The position numbers and the translations under genes were made by a program. From contig OY970334.1 of NCBI GenBank assembly GCA_963717445.1, forward strand, positions 3,410,001 through 3,474,000: DNA of 64,000 nucleotides, written 5' to 3'. This document shows positions 36,053 through 45,412 of this stretch, piece after piece. The DNA is from JAGVPT01 sp963717445 (GTDB taxonomy: Bacteria > Bacteroidota > Ignavibacteria > UBA10030 > UBA8401). The notes beneath the pieces were generated by a model. That model did no database searches, had not been told where the DNA came from, and worked only from the letters and a program-made list of their open reading frames with translations. Position 1 is the first letter of the stretch, and each line of letters begins with the position of its first letter.

Positions 36053-39000
36053 TTACTTCATCAACAACATTTTCTTAACCGACCTATAATTACCCGCTCT
36101 TAATTCATAGAAATAAATGCCGCTTTATATACGGGAGGCATCAAATCTTGCACTGTGCTGACCGGCTTCGAGGTAGCCATCAGCTAACGTTGCAACTACC
36201 CTCCCAAGAACATCATAGACTTTAAGGGTCACACGTCCAGGCTCCGCCAGTTGATAACGAATTGAGGTCGTTGGATTGAATGGGTTTGGATAATTCGCTT
36301 GTAGCTCAGTGTTGGTTGGTACAACGATGCTCGTAGTCTGTGAGTTCTTTCCAGCCCCTTTTGAAACGAGATTAGTGTTAATATCACCTGCAAGCAACCT
36401 GGCATGCTTAGTCAAATCATCTTTAGGGAATTCTGCATTCAGTTCAGCTAGATATCCTTTCGCCTTCAGTGTGTCCTTTTGCTCCTGAAAATAGAGACTC
36501 CACAAGCCAAACAAAGCATGCTTGACGGTCGCAGTATCCGTAGCAAAGCGGCTCGTCAGGGTATCGAAATTGGCAATTGCCAGATCATCTTTGCCGTCTC
36601 GAATTAAGAAGTAATTCTCCAGTTCCAAAGTCGTTGCATAAAGCTGATCGCTTATTGACAAATTAGGTCTCACGCTGGTATTGAGGAAATCACTGAAGCC
36701 ACTCCTCTTCGCCTTATCATAACATTCTCCCAGTTGAACCAAAATGTAGTGCTTCTTTACTAAGTCTTTTTCCGTCTTATATCTTTTTGAATATGCCGCT
36801 ATCGCGTCATCGTATTTTCCAATTCCCATGGAATTCAAGGAGTTTCTAAAGTCAGAATCAAGAAACGTGCTCGTATCGCTCGTCACCGAAACTGCTATTG
36901 CCTTATTCGAAGATGGCTTTAAGGAAAGGTTGTTAGCCGCTATCACGTTTCCCATGCCCTTATTTGGATCGGACGGCAAAAGGGTTGTGTAGACTAACTC
37001 CCCTCCGTCGGCTATATAAGCATTAGGATAACTCTCGTCTTGCCAATAGTCATAATCTGCTTCCAGGACGCTATTATCAATATAAAGTGTGTTCATTACC
37101 AATTGATCAATGTAGAAACTGTTGTTTCCATAGCCATAATAGTCACCGGCAATCACGTTGCTTCCGTAGGTTGCCATTATACTGGCATTTTCCTCGTCAA
37201 ACATATTATAGCCGCACGAATCGACCATTGCTGAACCAAGAATCGCGGGGCTATAGTAATCAGCTACCACTCCATTACTTCCGTCGTATCCGATAGTGTT
37301 GCGCAGGATGGTTGGGGCGCTCTGGTTATAGCAATAGATTGCATCATAACTATTGTTGGTAATCGTGTTGCTATTGATTCCGCCATTGCTATTGTATAAG
37401 CAGATTCCGTCGCCACCATTATTGGAAATGATATTGCCAGAGACGGTCAGCGGCCAAGACGAGTACAAATAAATTCCGTGCGCCGAATTATTTGAAATAT
37501 TATTGTTCTGTATGGGACTGCTGAATATGCCGCACCCATTGTAGTAGAGACCGTAGGAATTGTTGGTAATTGAACAGTTTTGGATCGTCGGCTCTGTATT
37601 TCTGTTATCACGACCTCCACCGTTTGTAGCATACACACCGTAGGTTGCACCGCTGATGTTGCAATAGCTCAACGTACTTTGGGAGTTGCCTTGGAACGAA
37701 ATGCCACCCCAACCGCTGCCTGAGAACGTAATCGGCTGGGAGGAAGTGCCATTGGCGTTAATTACTCCGTTTACAGTGAGAGAGGTTCCGCTGGCAAAAT
37801 CTACCGTAGTGCCGGAATTAATAGTTAGAGTCGCGCCAGAAAGAACGGTGACTGAGCCTGCAATATTCTTCGTTCCACTCCATGTTGCGGGGCCAATCTT
37901 ATAGAGTTTTCCGCTTCCCGGATCCAAGTTATCAATAAAATTTCCGTTGGGACCAAGTATCCATGTTTTTCCGGAAACCGTCTCAACAACTTCCTGGCTT
38001 GATGAACTTAGAAACCTCACAGTGTCCGTTTGAGGCGAAGAAATCGTCAGGTCTTGGTTATTGCACACGCGGTTCACAAGCATAAAATATTGCACACCCG
38101 TTCCCGGAACAATTGTATTAAAGGTTCCGATTTCAATTTTGTCTCCGCTGACAGTTCGTATTCCAATGTCATTTGTTGGAATAGACGTGTTTGAGAATGC
38201 GCCATTCACGCTCAGTTTGCGGATTGTGGGACCAAGAGGGGCGAGCTCAGCATTTAGATTCGCGACGTTTGTAAAGGGAAGGATAGATCCCCCTTTAACA
38301 AATTCCCATCGGCGGCGGGTTCCAGTGCTTGCATCATAGACGACAAGTCCCTGTTCGCCCGAAATTGCGGTCGCTGACTGAGGCTTGAAAGCTGACGATG
38401 GTGCAACAGGGCCCGATGGCGGCGATGGCGGAAGCAAGCTCCCGTAGATATAACTTATTATCCCTCTTGCCCCTTGTGAGAGAGCAAGGTAAGCCTGCAC
38501 ACGGAGTTCATAATAATTTGGCCTTCGGAGATAACTCCCAGGACCACGTATATCTTCTTGCGTTTGTATGATGGCTTGCCACTCGGTTTTTTTTCCGATC
38601 AAGAGGTTTCTCAATCTGTCATACCATGTAAGAAGAGTGTCCAAGGCAGATTGTTGGGCATTATATGATTGTGTCATGTCTGACGAAAAGGGGTAGACAT
38701 CATATTGGAATATGTCGAGATCGGGCACTGAGTTGAAAAACCCATCTTGTGGACCAGGGTTGCCGGTTGATGCAAAAGTTTTCCGGGAATTATCCAGTTG
38801 ATGAACCTTGCTCGCCACGAATTCGAGATATGGCCAACGTCCAGTCGAATCAACAGAAGTCTCATCGTCAGTTGGTAACTGTAGAAAGCCGGGTGGGTCC
38901 CATATTTATTTTTGAGGCTTTGAATGATACCGATTGGTCTTGCAGAATCCGCAAGACCAAGGCTGTCGTGTTGAATCCACATTGTCAAAGAATTCGTATC

Positions 39001-39324
39001 GCTCTTAGTGACATTATCCCAGTTTGAAACCCCCATTTTGTAGTTAATCGTATCGGCATACATCATGACGGTATCTTCCACTGACCTCGGCATACCCCAA
39101 ATAAGAGTGTTCCCTTTAATATCCTGCCAGTTTATTTTCTCCTGATTCCACATCTTGCTTCCGACCGGATTATTGTAGAAGGGTGGCATATTGCTATCTA
39201 TCCAAACTCCCCAAAGTCCTAGTGGGAAAAAACTAGATGTATCCGTTTGTTGAGCCTGGGCTATTCTTAAGAATGAAAGTGAATAAATGGTGAAAAAAAA
39301 TATATTATGGAATATTCGTTTCAT
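36053..39324 (-). pseudogene. type IX-secreted beta-helix/TPR protein, broken by frameshift and nonsense codon
   Basis: Two frames (38674-39324 and 36125-38818) form one protein of about 1090 residues. It has a signal peptide (AQAQQ) and a cellulase- or galactosidase-like start (FFPLGLWGVWIDSNMPPFYN). A right-handed beta-helix follows (many N-x-I-x-N-N-x-x-G-I-Y repeats), then a TPR-like segment and a sorting tail (ANYPNPFNPTTSIRYQL). The register changes near 38867, where one base is missing and DETSVDSTGRWPYLEF follows in the other frame. At 36125 a TAA interrupts the tail, and the next 23 in-frame codons read SGIYFYELRAGNYR...MLLMK, the normal tail end. So two lesions hit one gene. The function was probably polysaccharide binding or cleavage at the cell surface. 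Confidence 0.8.
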
Positions 39325-39346
39325 GATTTTTCCTCCCTGATTTCAT

Positions 39347-40978
39347 TTAATGAACTATCACCATTTTTCGAGTGATGGTAGCATTGTCTGCGGTCAATCG
39401 GTAAAAATAAACCCCAGACGAGAAGCGCCCTCCGTCCAGACTAACAACATAGTCTCCAGGTTCCTTCTTCTCATGCACCAACATGGCTACTTCCCTTCCG
39501 AGAATGTCATACACCCTCAAGGTTACAAAACTTGTCACTGGCAATTGATAATCGATGATGGTCGTCGGGTTAAAAGGGTTGGGGTAATTCTGTGACAAAG
39601 AAAAACTGTTTGGCACGTGCAAAGTATTTTCTCTTTTAACTCCGGTTGTTGCTTTCCCTGCGGAATCGACTTTGCCTGCATAGACAGAAGACTGAGGGCT
39701 TGGATAATTCCGAAGATCATCCCACACAGCTATCACTCCACCCATTCCGTCCGACACAGCTTCCGGATTTTCTTTATCCGAACTGAAGTTTGCAACCGGA
39801 ACACCTGTCAAATTCCATCGTATTACTCCACTACTATCCACACGCTGGGCAAGAATATCGGTCCAGTTTGACGAATTTTTGTTCCCATTATATACGTAAA
39901 TTACTCCTGAGGCGCTGTCACTTACAAAATAGGTCACGCCAACGTTTGGATTAAGTGCCACACCGTTTCCCCATACGTTTGAACCATCGCTTCTCAATCT
40001 GTAAAGCTCAAACTTTCCTGGACTTCCAGTAGGAATAATGGCACCGCCCCTCTGGTCTGATACGATATAGCCAGGAGGTAACCCCCCCGAGCCAACACGA
40101 ACTCCACTGACACCCCATAGTAAATTTCCAGCTGAATCAACTCTTTGAGCGAACACGGCGCTAAAGTCTGCTAACGACCAGCATACTATCGCCCCACCTA
40201 AATGATCATCGACAATGCTTAATGTCGCGTAGCTATTGTCAACATTCGTCAATCGAATGCCGTTTTGTTTCCACGCAACGGACCCATCATGCCGAACGCG
40301 CTGGGCGTAGATTGCACTCCCCTGAATCCAACTAACAATGACACCGCCTTTGTCGTCTGATGCGTTCAACCAATATTCTACAGACAACCCACTGTCGCTT
40401 TGCGAAATGCCACTGTCCCCCCACATCCTATGCCCCATACTGTCCAGCCGCTGTATTGTTATACCGTAGACATTGGTGCAATTAATAATGATTCCTCCTG
40501 CGCCATCGGTTACGACTTGTGCACCCAACCCCGCGGGCTCCATGGCTTTCACACCATTTGTTTGCCATAAAAGATTCCCGCTGCTATCCATGTATTGCGC
40601 GTAGATATAATCGTCAATTTGGTCTCTTGCATCCGACCAAGTAAAAAATATCCCTCCCTTTCCGTCAGAAAGGCAATGATTCAGTTGCTGGAAATACGGT
40701 GCCGTTTCAACAGGAATACCATTGTGTGGGAAGAGTTCTTTGCCGGTATGGTCGAGATGCTGGACAAAAATATTGATATCGGTCTGATTACGCGGATCGC
40801 CCCAAATAACGTAACATCCCCCCTTATTATCAGTCACAATTTCAGGATAGAGATAGCCGCTGCTAGTGCTCGTATCCATTACCGGGATTCCTTCGGGCTT
40901 CCATTGAGAATGAGACTTTGCGTGTATTACAATTAAAAGCGCGATGAAGAGAAAAAAACGGAGGCTGGTTTTCAACAT
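39347..40978 (-). CDS. type IX-secreted beta-propeller-like protein, copy 1
   Basis: This 543-residue protein has a signal peptide (ALLIVIHAKSHSQ). It then has about eight repeats of some 50 residues with the pattern D-GG-x-I-x-W-D-R...YAQ-x-D-S-x-G-x-x-W-x-x-G, suggesting a beta-propeller, followed by the sorting tail SLSQNYPNPFNPTT...GVYFYRLTADNATITRKMVIV. It is nearly identical to the next gene over most of its length, except for a segment of about 50 residues near residue 315 and the tail after the sorting motif. Substrate or partner is unknown. Confidence 0.88.
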   Translation of the reverse strand: MLKTSLRFFLFIALLIVIHAKSHSQWKPEGIPVMDTSTSSGYLYPEIVTDNKGGCYVIWGDPRNQTDINIFVQHLDHTGKELFPHNGIPVETAPYFQQLNHCLSDGKGGIFFTWSDARDQIDDYIYAQYMDSSGNLLWQTNGVKAMEPAGLGAQVVTDGAGGIIINCTNVYGITIQRLDSMGHRMWGDSGISQSDSGLSVEYWLNASDDKGGVIVSWIQGSAIYAQRVRHDGSVAWKQNGIRLTNVDNSYATLSIVDDHLGGAIVCWSLADFSAVFAQRVDSAGNLLWGVSGVRVGSGGLPPGYIVSDQRGGAIIPTGSPGKFELYRLRSDGSNVWGNGVALNPNVGVTYFVSDSASGVIYVYNGNKNSSNWTDILAQRVDSSGVIRWNLTGVPVANFSSDKENPEAVSDGMGGVIAVWDDLRNYPSPQSSVYAGKVDSAGKATTGVKRENTLHVPNSFSLSQNYPNPFNPTTIIDYQLPVTSFVTLRVYDILGREVAMLVHEKKEPGDYVVSLDGGRFSSGVYFYRLTADNATITRKMVIVH

Positions 40979-42736
40979 TGTATAACTTTGAGTCTATGAA
41001 TGAGCAATTGCGCCCTAACGGACCGGAGCTAAGCTGCGGCAACGTGCAGCCAAATCATTGGTAGACTATACGCGCGGCCCGACATGCTTTTTCCTTAAAA
41101 AATTTTTTTCTTTCGCGCGGCGGAATCATCAACGGCTGGTTCCGTCAGCTTGAGCGACTGGTTAGGGCGCAATTGCCTCATTTGATTAACATCAATTTTT
41201 TCGTCTGGACAAAATTTCCCGCACTGAGTCTATAAAAATACACTCCAGTTGACAAATTACTTGCATCGAAAATGGCTGAGTGAGTGCTCGCAGTCTCACG
41301 TTCTTCTATTAAAGTTTTCACAAGCTTTCCCAGCACATCATACACTTTCAGCGTTACGAAAGCATTCGCCGGTAATTGATAACTGATGATAGTCGTCGGA
41401 TTAAAAGGATTGGGGTAATTCTGTGACAGAGAAAAACTGTTTGGCATGCGCAATGTATTGTCATTTTTAACATCGGTCGTCGGGTTCCCTGTGGAATCGA
41501 CTTTGCCTGCATAGACAGAAGACTGAGGGCTTGGATAATTCCGAAGATCATCCCACACAGCTATCACTCCACCCATTCCGTCCGACACAGCTTCCGGATT
41601 TTCTTTATCCGAACTGAAGTTTGCAATCGGAACACCTGTCGAATTCCATCGTATTACTCCACTACTATCCACACGCTGGGCAAGAATATCGGTCCAGCCT
41701 GACGAATTTTTGTTCCCATTATACACCACTATCACCCCTGATGTGCCATCGCTGGCTAAACATATTGGCCCTCCGTCAATTGCAGCAAAATTGACTCCAC
41801 CAACCCATGCTTGAGTCCCGTCATACCTAATTCTGAATAAATCGCTGGGCCAAACGGAAATGATCGCGCCCCCATTTCTGTCTGATACTATATAGCCCGG
41901 AGGTAAACCGCCTGAACCAACATGAGCTCCACTGACACCCCATAGTAAATTTCCAGTTGAATCAACTCTTTGAGCGAACACGGCGCTAAAGTCTGCTAAC
42001 GACCAGCAGACTATCGCCCCGCCTAATTGATCATCGACAATGCTTAATGTCGCGTAGCTATTGTCAACATTCGTCAATCGAATGCCGTTTTGTTTCCACG
42101 CAACGGACCCATCATGCCGAACGCGCTGGGCGTAGATTGCACTCCCCTGAATCCAACTAACAATGACACCGCCTTTGTCGTCTGATGCGTTCAACCAATA
42201 TTCTACAGACAACCCACTGTCGCTTTGCGAAATGCCACTGTCCCCCCACATCCTATGCCCCATACTGTCCAGCCGCTGTATTGTTATACCGTAGACATTG
42301 GTGCAATTAATAATGATTCCTCCTGCGCCATCGGTTACGACTTGTGCACCCAACCCCGCGGGCTCCATGGCTTTCACACCATTTGTTTGCCATAAAAGAT
42401 TCCCGCTGCTATCCATGTATTGCGCGTAGATATAATCGTCAATTTGGTCTCTTGCATCCGACCAAGTAAAAAATATCCCTCCCTTTCCGTCAGAAAGGCA
42501 ATGATTTAGTTGCTGGAAATACGGTGCCGTTTCAACAGGAATACCATTGTGTGGGAAGAGTTCTTTGCCGGTATGGTCGAGATGCTGGACAAAAATATTG
42601 ATATCGGTCTGATTACGCGGATCGCCCCAAATAACGTAACATCCCCCCTTATCATCAGTCACAATTTCAGGATAGAGATAGCCGCTGCTGGTGCTCGTAT
42701 CCATTACCGGAATTCCTTCGGGCTTCCATTGAGAAT
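39660..42736. repeat. tandem duplication with near-identical blocks
   Basis: About 800 bases at 40098-40910 match 41923-42735 at a constant offset of 1825 bases with only scattered substitutions. A second block of about 235 bases (39660-39895) matches 41491-41726 at offset 1831. The sequence between the two blocks is clearly diverged. The pattern indicates tandem duplication followed by partial replacement or by gene conversion of the conserved blocks. Confidence 0.9.
41000..41181. repeat. attC-like inverted-repeat element between the tandem paralogues
   Basis: ATGAGCAATTGCGCCCTAAC (41000-41019) is matched by the complement of GTTAGGGCGCAATTGCCTCAT (41161-41181). Just inside are unpaired spacers, then GCTAAGCTG (41028-41036) opposite CAGCTTGAGC (41147-41156), complementary apart from one extra base. 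Outer GCCCTAAC/GTTAGGGC boxes, spacers and inner boxes with an extra base resemble an integron attC site. The box-to-box length (about 155 bases) is longer than usual and no integrase is in view. It could instead be another non-autonomous repeat. Confidence 0.5.
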
Positions 42737-42917
42737 TGGCGACACTGCAGAACACAATCAGAAGAAAGAAAACTTTTTTGGTGATGAGAGATGGAAAGAC
42801 GATTGAAGGATTTTTTAAACCAGTATGAGGAGGATTTTTTTTAAGCAGTATATTGAATCGGTCTGATTTTCGGTAAACTTCAAATATATTTTTCAGTATG
42901 GCAATCACTTTCATCAC
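41178..42917 (-). CDS. type IX-secreted beta-propeller-like protein, copy 2
   Basis: This 579-residue paralogue of the previous gene shares the mature N terminus (SQWKPEGIPVMDTS) and the repeat body almost exactly. It differs in a middle segment (SVWPSDLFRIRYDGTQAW) and in the end of its sorting tail (STGVYFYRLSAGNFVQTKKL). About 40 extra residues precede the hydrophobic signal core KKVFFLLIVFCSVANSQ. No better start is seen in frame, so the true start is uncertain. The stop lies in the right arm of the attC-like repeat. Confidence 0.85.
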   Translation of the reverse strand: MMKVIAILKNIFEVYRKSDRFNILLKKNPPHTGLKNPSIVFPSLITKKVFFLLIVFCSVANSQWKPEGIPVMDTSTSSGYLYPEIVTDDKGGCYVIWGDPRNQTDINIFVQHLDHTGKELFPHNGIPVETAPYFQQLNHCLSDGKGGIFFTWSDARDQIDDYIYAQYMDSSGNLLWQTNGVKAMEPAGLGAQVVTDGAGGIIINCTNVYGITIQRLDSMGHRMWGDSGISQSDSGLSVEYWLNASDDKGGVIVSWIQGSAIYAQRVRHDGSVAWKQNGIRLTNVDNSYATLSIVDDQLGGAIVCWSLADFSAVFAQRVDSTGNLLWGVSGAHVGSGGLPPGYIVSDRNGGAIISVWPSDLFRIRYDGTQAWVGGVNFAAIDGGPICLASDGTSGVIVVYNGNKNSSGWTDILAQRVDSSGVIRWNSTGVPIANFSSDKENPEAVSDGMGGVIAVWDDLRNYPSPQSSVYAGKVDSTGNPTTDVKNDNTLRMPNSFSLSQNYPNPFNPTTIISYQLPANAFVTLKVYDVLGKLVKTLIEERETASTHSAIFDASNLSTGVYFYRLSAGNFVQTKKLMLIK

Positions 42918-43690
42918 CCTCGCTTCCAGCTTTGTAGATTACAAAACTATTTGCTATCAAATAAGATAGCGATGAAAAACCACCGGTATCAATTTAGGGA
43001 AAGTAGGTAATTAAGAAATGTGTCCCCGCCAACCCCAAGGCAAACATCGTAAAAAAGAAAATTAGTGTCAATAGTCTATTCAAAAATATTTGTGGTTTTT
43101 ATTTAGACTAAATCTAAAATGAAGAGGTCCGCAATGCTCGGAATGAAATAATGGGAAACTCTCACGTGTATCTATCCTGGCAGAAGGCAATTATGGAGAA
43201 TCCGTCCTGGCCAAATAAATTTGCAATTGGTGGATTACGACCAGATCTTTGAGGCGGGCGGTAAGATGATTGAGCGGATTGAATCCAGCTTTGCCACTTT
43301 CACATTTCTTTTTAGATGTTGGTGAGGTGTCGAAAATGTCGAACCGCCGACACAACAGTTTCTTGATTCACAATAAAACAAAAAACCTATAGTTCATCTG
43401 CTGAAATCAGCTCGTCCTACGGGTCAATTAGTCCTGGTATAATCAATATCTCTGAAACGGGTTTGCCCCACGGTCTTTTCTCCAGCAAACTGTCGCTAGT
43501 GTATGTGATTATGCTGGGAAATGCAACAACAACTTTGCGAAAGAACTGTTGGTTGATCAGGATGCTTTCGTCGACGCTACGTCACTACCGGGTAATGGTC
43601 GACTCACTGCAGGTGTCTCTTTTCGTCTTTCTTCTGAGGCAAAAAATTTTTATTATGGTAACACATCAAGATAGGAACACGATATTTATC
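42918..43690. other. gap with probable gene remnants
   Basis: No intact gene is seen. Two open stretches have protein-like composition: a plus-strand frame near 43210-43320 reading LVDYDQIFEAGGKMIERIES, and the frame 43456-43674 (72 codons) reading FAKELLVDQDAFVDATSL and later TAGVSFRLSSEA. Neither starts properly, and I recognise no family. They may be remains of one decayed gene. The region is more AT-rich than its neighbours. Confidence 0.35.
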
Positions 43691-45409
43691 ATGGCACTTG
43701 ACCACTTTGCACAAGCACGCATGAAGTTCTTCGAAACCTCTGTTGTTGTGCTTCTTTTCGTCTTGTATGGCTGTGCCGGGCAGCGCCCACCGGAGGGAGG
43801 CCCCGTTGATACTACCCCGCCTGAAATCATTTCTGTCTCCCCATCCCCAAATACAACAGGGTATACCTCTTCCAGTATTTCATTGGAATTCAGCAAGTAT
43901 GTCGAACGGCGTTCGGTGGAGGAGTCTATTTTCATATCACCGTACGTAAAGAATGTTGAATTTGATTGGAGCGGAAGAGAGGTCGAGATAAACTTCGGGG
44001 AAAAACTTAAGAAGAATACAACATACGTTGTGACGGTGGGGACAGACGTTGTCGACATCAATAACCGGAACCGAATGGCACACGCTTTTTCGTTTGCCTT
44101 CGCAACCGGCGCGGAAATAGACCGGGGAGAAATTCTGGGACGAGTTTTTGATGAAAAGCCTGCGGGTATCATGATTTTTGCATACCAGTTAGACAGCCTC
44201 AAGGCGGATACACTCAACCCCATGAAGCAGAAACCCGACTATATTACACAAACGGGCAACGTTGGCGATTACTCGCTGACACATCTTGCTTTCGGGAGCT
44301 ATAGAGTCTTAGCCGTTCGAGATGAATTTCGAAATTTGGTCTACGATCCGGAAACAGATGCTATGAGTACTGCACCGAGCGACATCCACCTGAATGAACA
44401 TGATTCGGTGTGGAGCGATCTGAATTTTCAGCTTTCATTAGAAGATACGACTCCGCCGCGGCTCGTCTTGGCAACAGCAAAAGACGACCGTCATGTCGAG
44501 CTCAAATTTAGTGAAAATCTTGACGTAACCTCGCTCGCACGCGAAGACTTTTCAATTTTCGACACGGGACGAACACGGGGCCTCCATGTTGTGGATTTTT
44601 TCCCCAACTTGGAGAATCCTTCACTTGTTGTACTGATCACCGAGTCTCAACGTCAAGACAGCCTGTACAAGGTCTTCATCACGGGGGTGAAAGACCGCGC
44701 GGGTCATGTCATCAATCCTCTGGCATCGTCGAAACAATTCACTATAGTATCGACTCCCGATACGACTCCGCCGAGGCTGATCTTTGCAACCGCACTCGAC
44801 TCGACGGCGCGATTGCCGATGGACGGACGCTTTCAATTTGATTTCGACAACGCTCTTCAACAGCAATCCGCCGAGCATGCTGTGGAATTAAGAGATAGAG
44901 ATTCGGCGAACGTTCCCCTGTTTTTTACCTGGAATTCTGCCGCGAGTTTCACCGCGATACCTCGTCAAGCGTTGCAGCCGGATTACCCGTACACGTTCTT
45001 TATTCTGGTCGATTCACTTCGCGACGGAGCCGGCAATCATACGAAAGATAGTACGCGAAAGATCTCATTCCGAACAATTAACCCCGAGCTCTTAGGGAGC
45101 ATCGAGGGGGTTATTGCCGACACTGATACTTCACATCTTGACCGGTATGTCGTTATCGCGGAGAATAGTGCAGAGAAGGTAAAGAAGCCGGTAAGGCTGA
45201 CAACTCAACGGGGGGAAAAGTTTTTGTTTCCACAGCTTAATCCGGGGGAGTACCGGTTGAAGGCATTCCAGGACGAATACAGTAGCGGTGTGTATTATTC
45301 GGGCAAACCGTTTCCTTTCATTCCTGCGGAACGGTTTGCCGTTTATCCGGACTCTATCAAAGTGAGGGCTCGGTGGCCCGTTGAAGGGGTAATCATTAAG
45401 TTCAAGTGA
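43691..45409 (+). CDS. lipoprotein with bacterial Ig-like (Big_5) domains
   Basis: This protein of about 572 residues has a lipoprotein signal (VVVLLFVLYGCAG) followed by GGPVDTTPPEIISVSPSP, the usual start of a Big_5/SbsA Ig-like domain. Further domains repeat the phrases DTTPPRLVLATA near residue 245 and DTTPPRLIFATAL near 355. The C-terminal part has a carboxypeptidase-regulatory-like fold (NPGEYRLKAFQDEYSSGVYY). The frame is open from 43463, but ATGs at 43691 or 43721 give a sensible signal, and 43691 is chosen because AGGAA lies upstream. It faces the helicase gene tail to tail, 3 bases away. Confidence 0.82.
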   Translation: MALDHFAQARMKFFETSVVVLLFVLYGCAGQRPPEGGPVDTTPPEIISVSPSPNTTGYTSSSISLEFSKYVERRSVEESIFISPYVKNVEFDWSGREVEINFGEKLKKNTTYVVTVGTDVVDINNRNRMAHAFSFAFATGAEIDRGEILGRVFDEKPAGIMIFAYQLDSLKADTLNPMKQKPDYITQTGNVGDYSLTHLAFGSYRVLAVRDEFRNLVYDPETDAMSTAPSDIHLNEHDSVWSDLNFQLSLEDTTPPRLVLATAKDDRHVELKFSENLDVTSLAREDFSIFDTGRTRGLHVVDFFPNLENPSLVVLITESQRQDSLYKVFITGVKDRAGHVINPLASSKQFTIVSTPDTTPPRLIFATALDSTARLPMDGRFQFDFDNALQQQSAEHAVELRDRDSANVPLFFTWNSAASFTAIPRQALQPDYPYTFFILVDSLRDGAGNHTKDSTRKISFRTINPELLGSIEGVIADTDTSHLDRYVVIAENSAEKVKKPVRLTTQRGEKFLFPQLNPGEYRLKAFQDEYSSGVYYSGKPFPFIPAERFAVYPDSIKVRARWPVEGVIIKFK

Positions 45410-45412
45410 TCG

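Noticed and set aside
36500..38000. Regularly spaced short repeats suggesting a CRISPR array
   Set aside because: The spacing comes from beta-helix codon repeats (N-N-x-x-G-I-Y) in a coding frame; there are no identical direct repeats with unique spacers.
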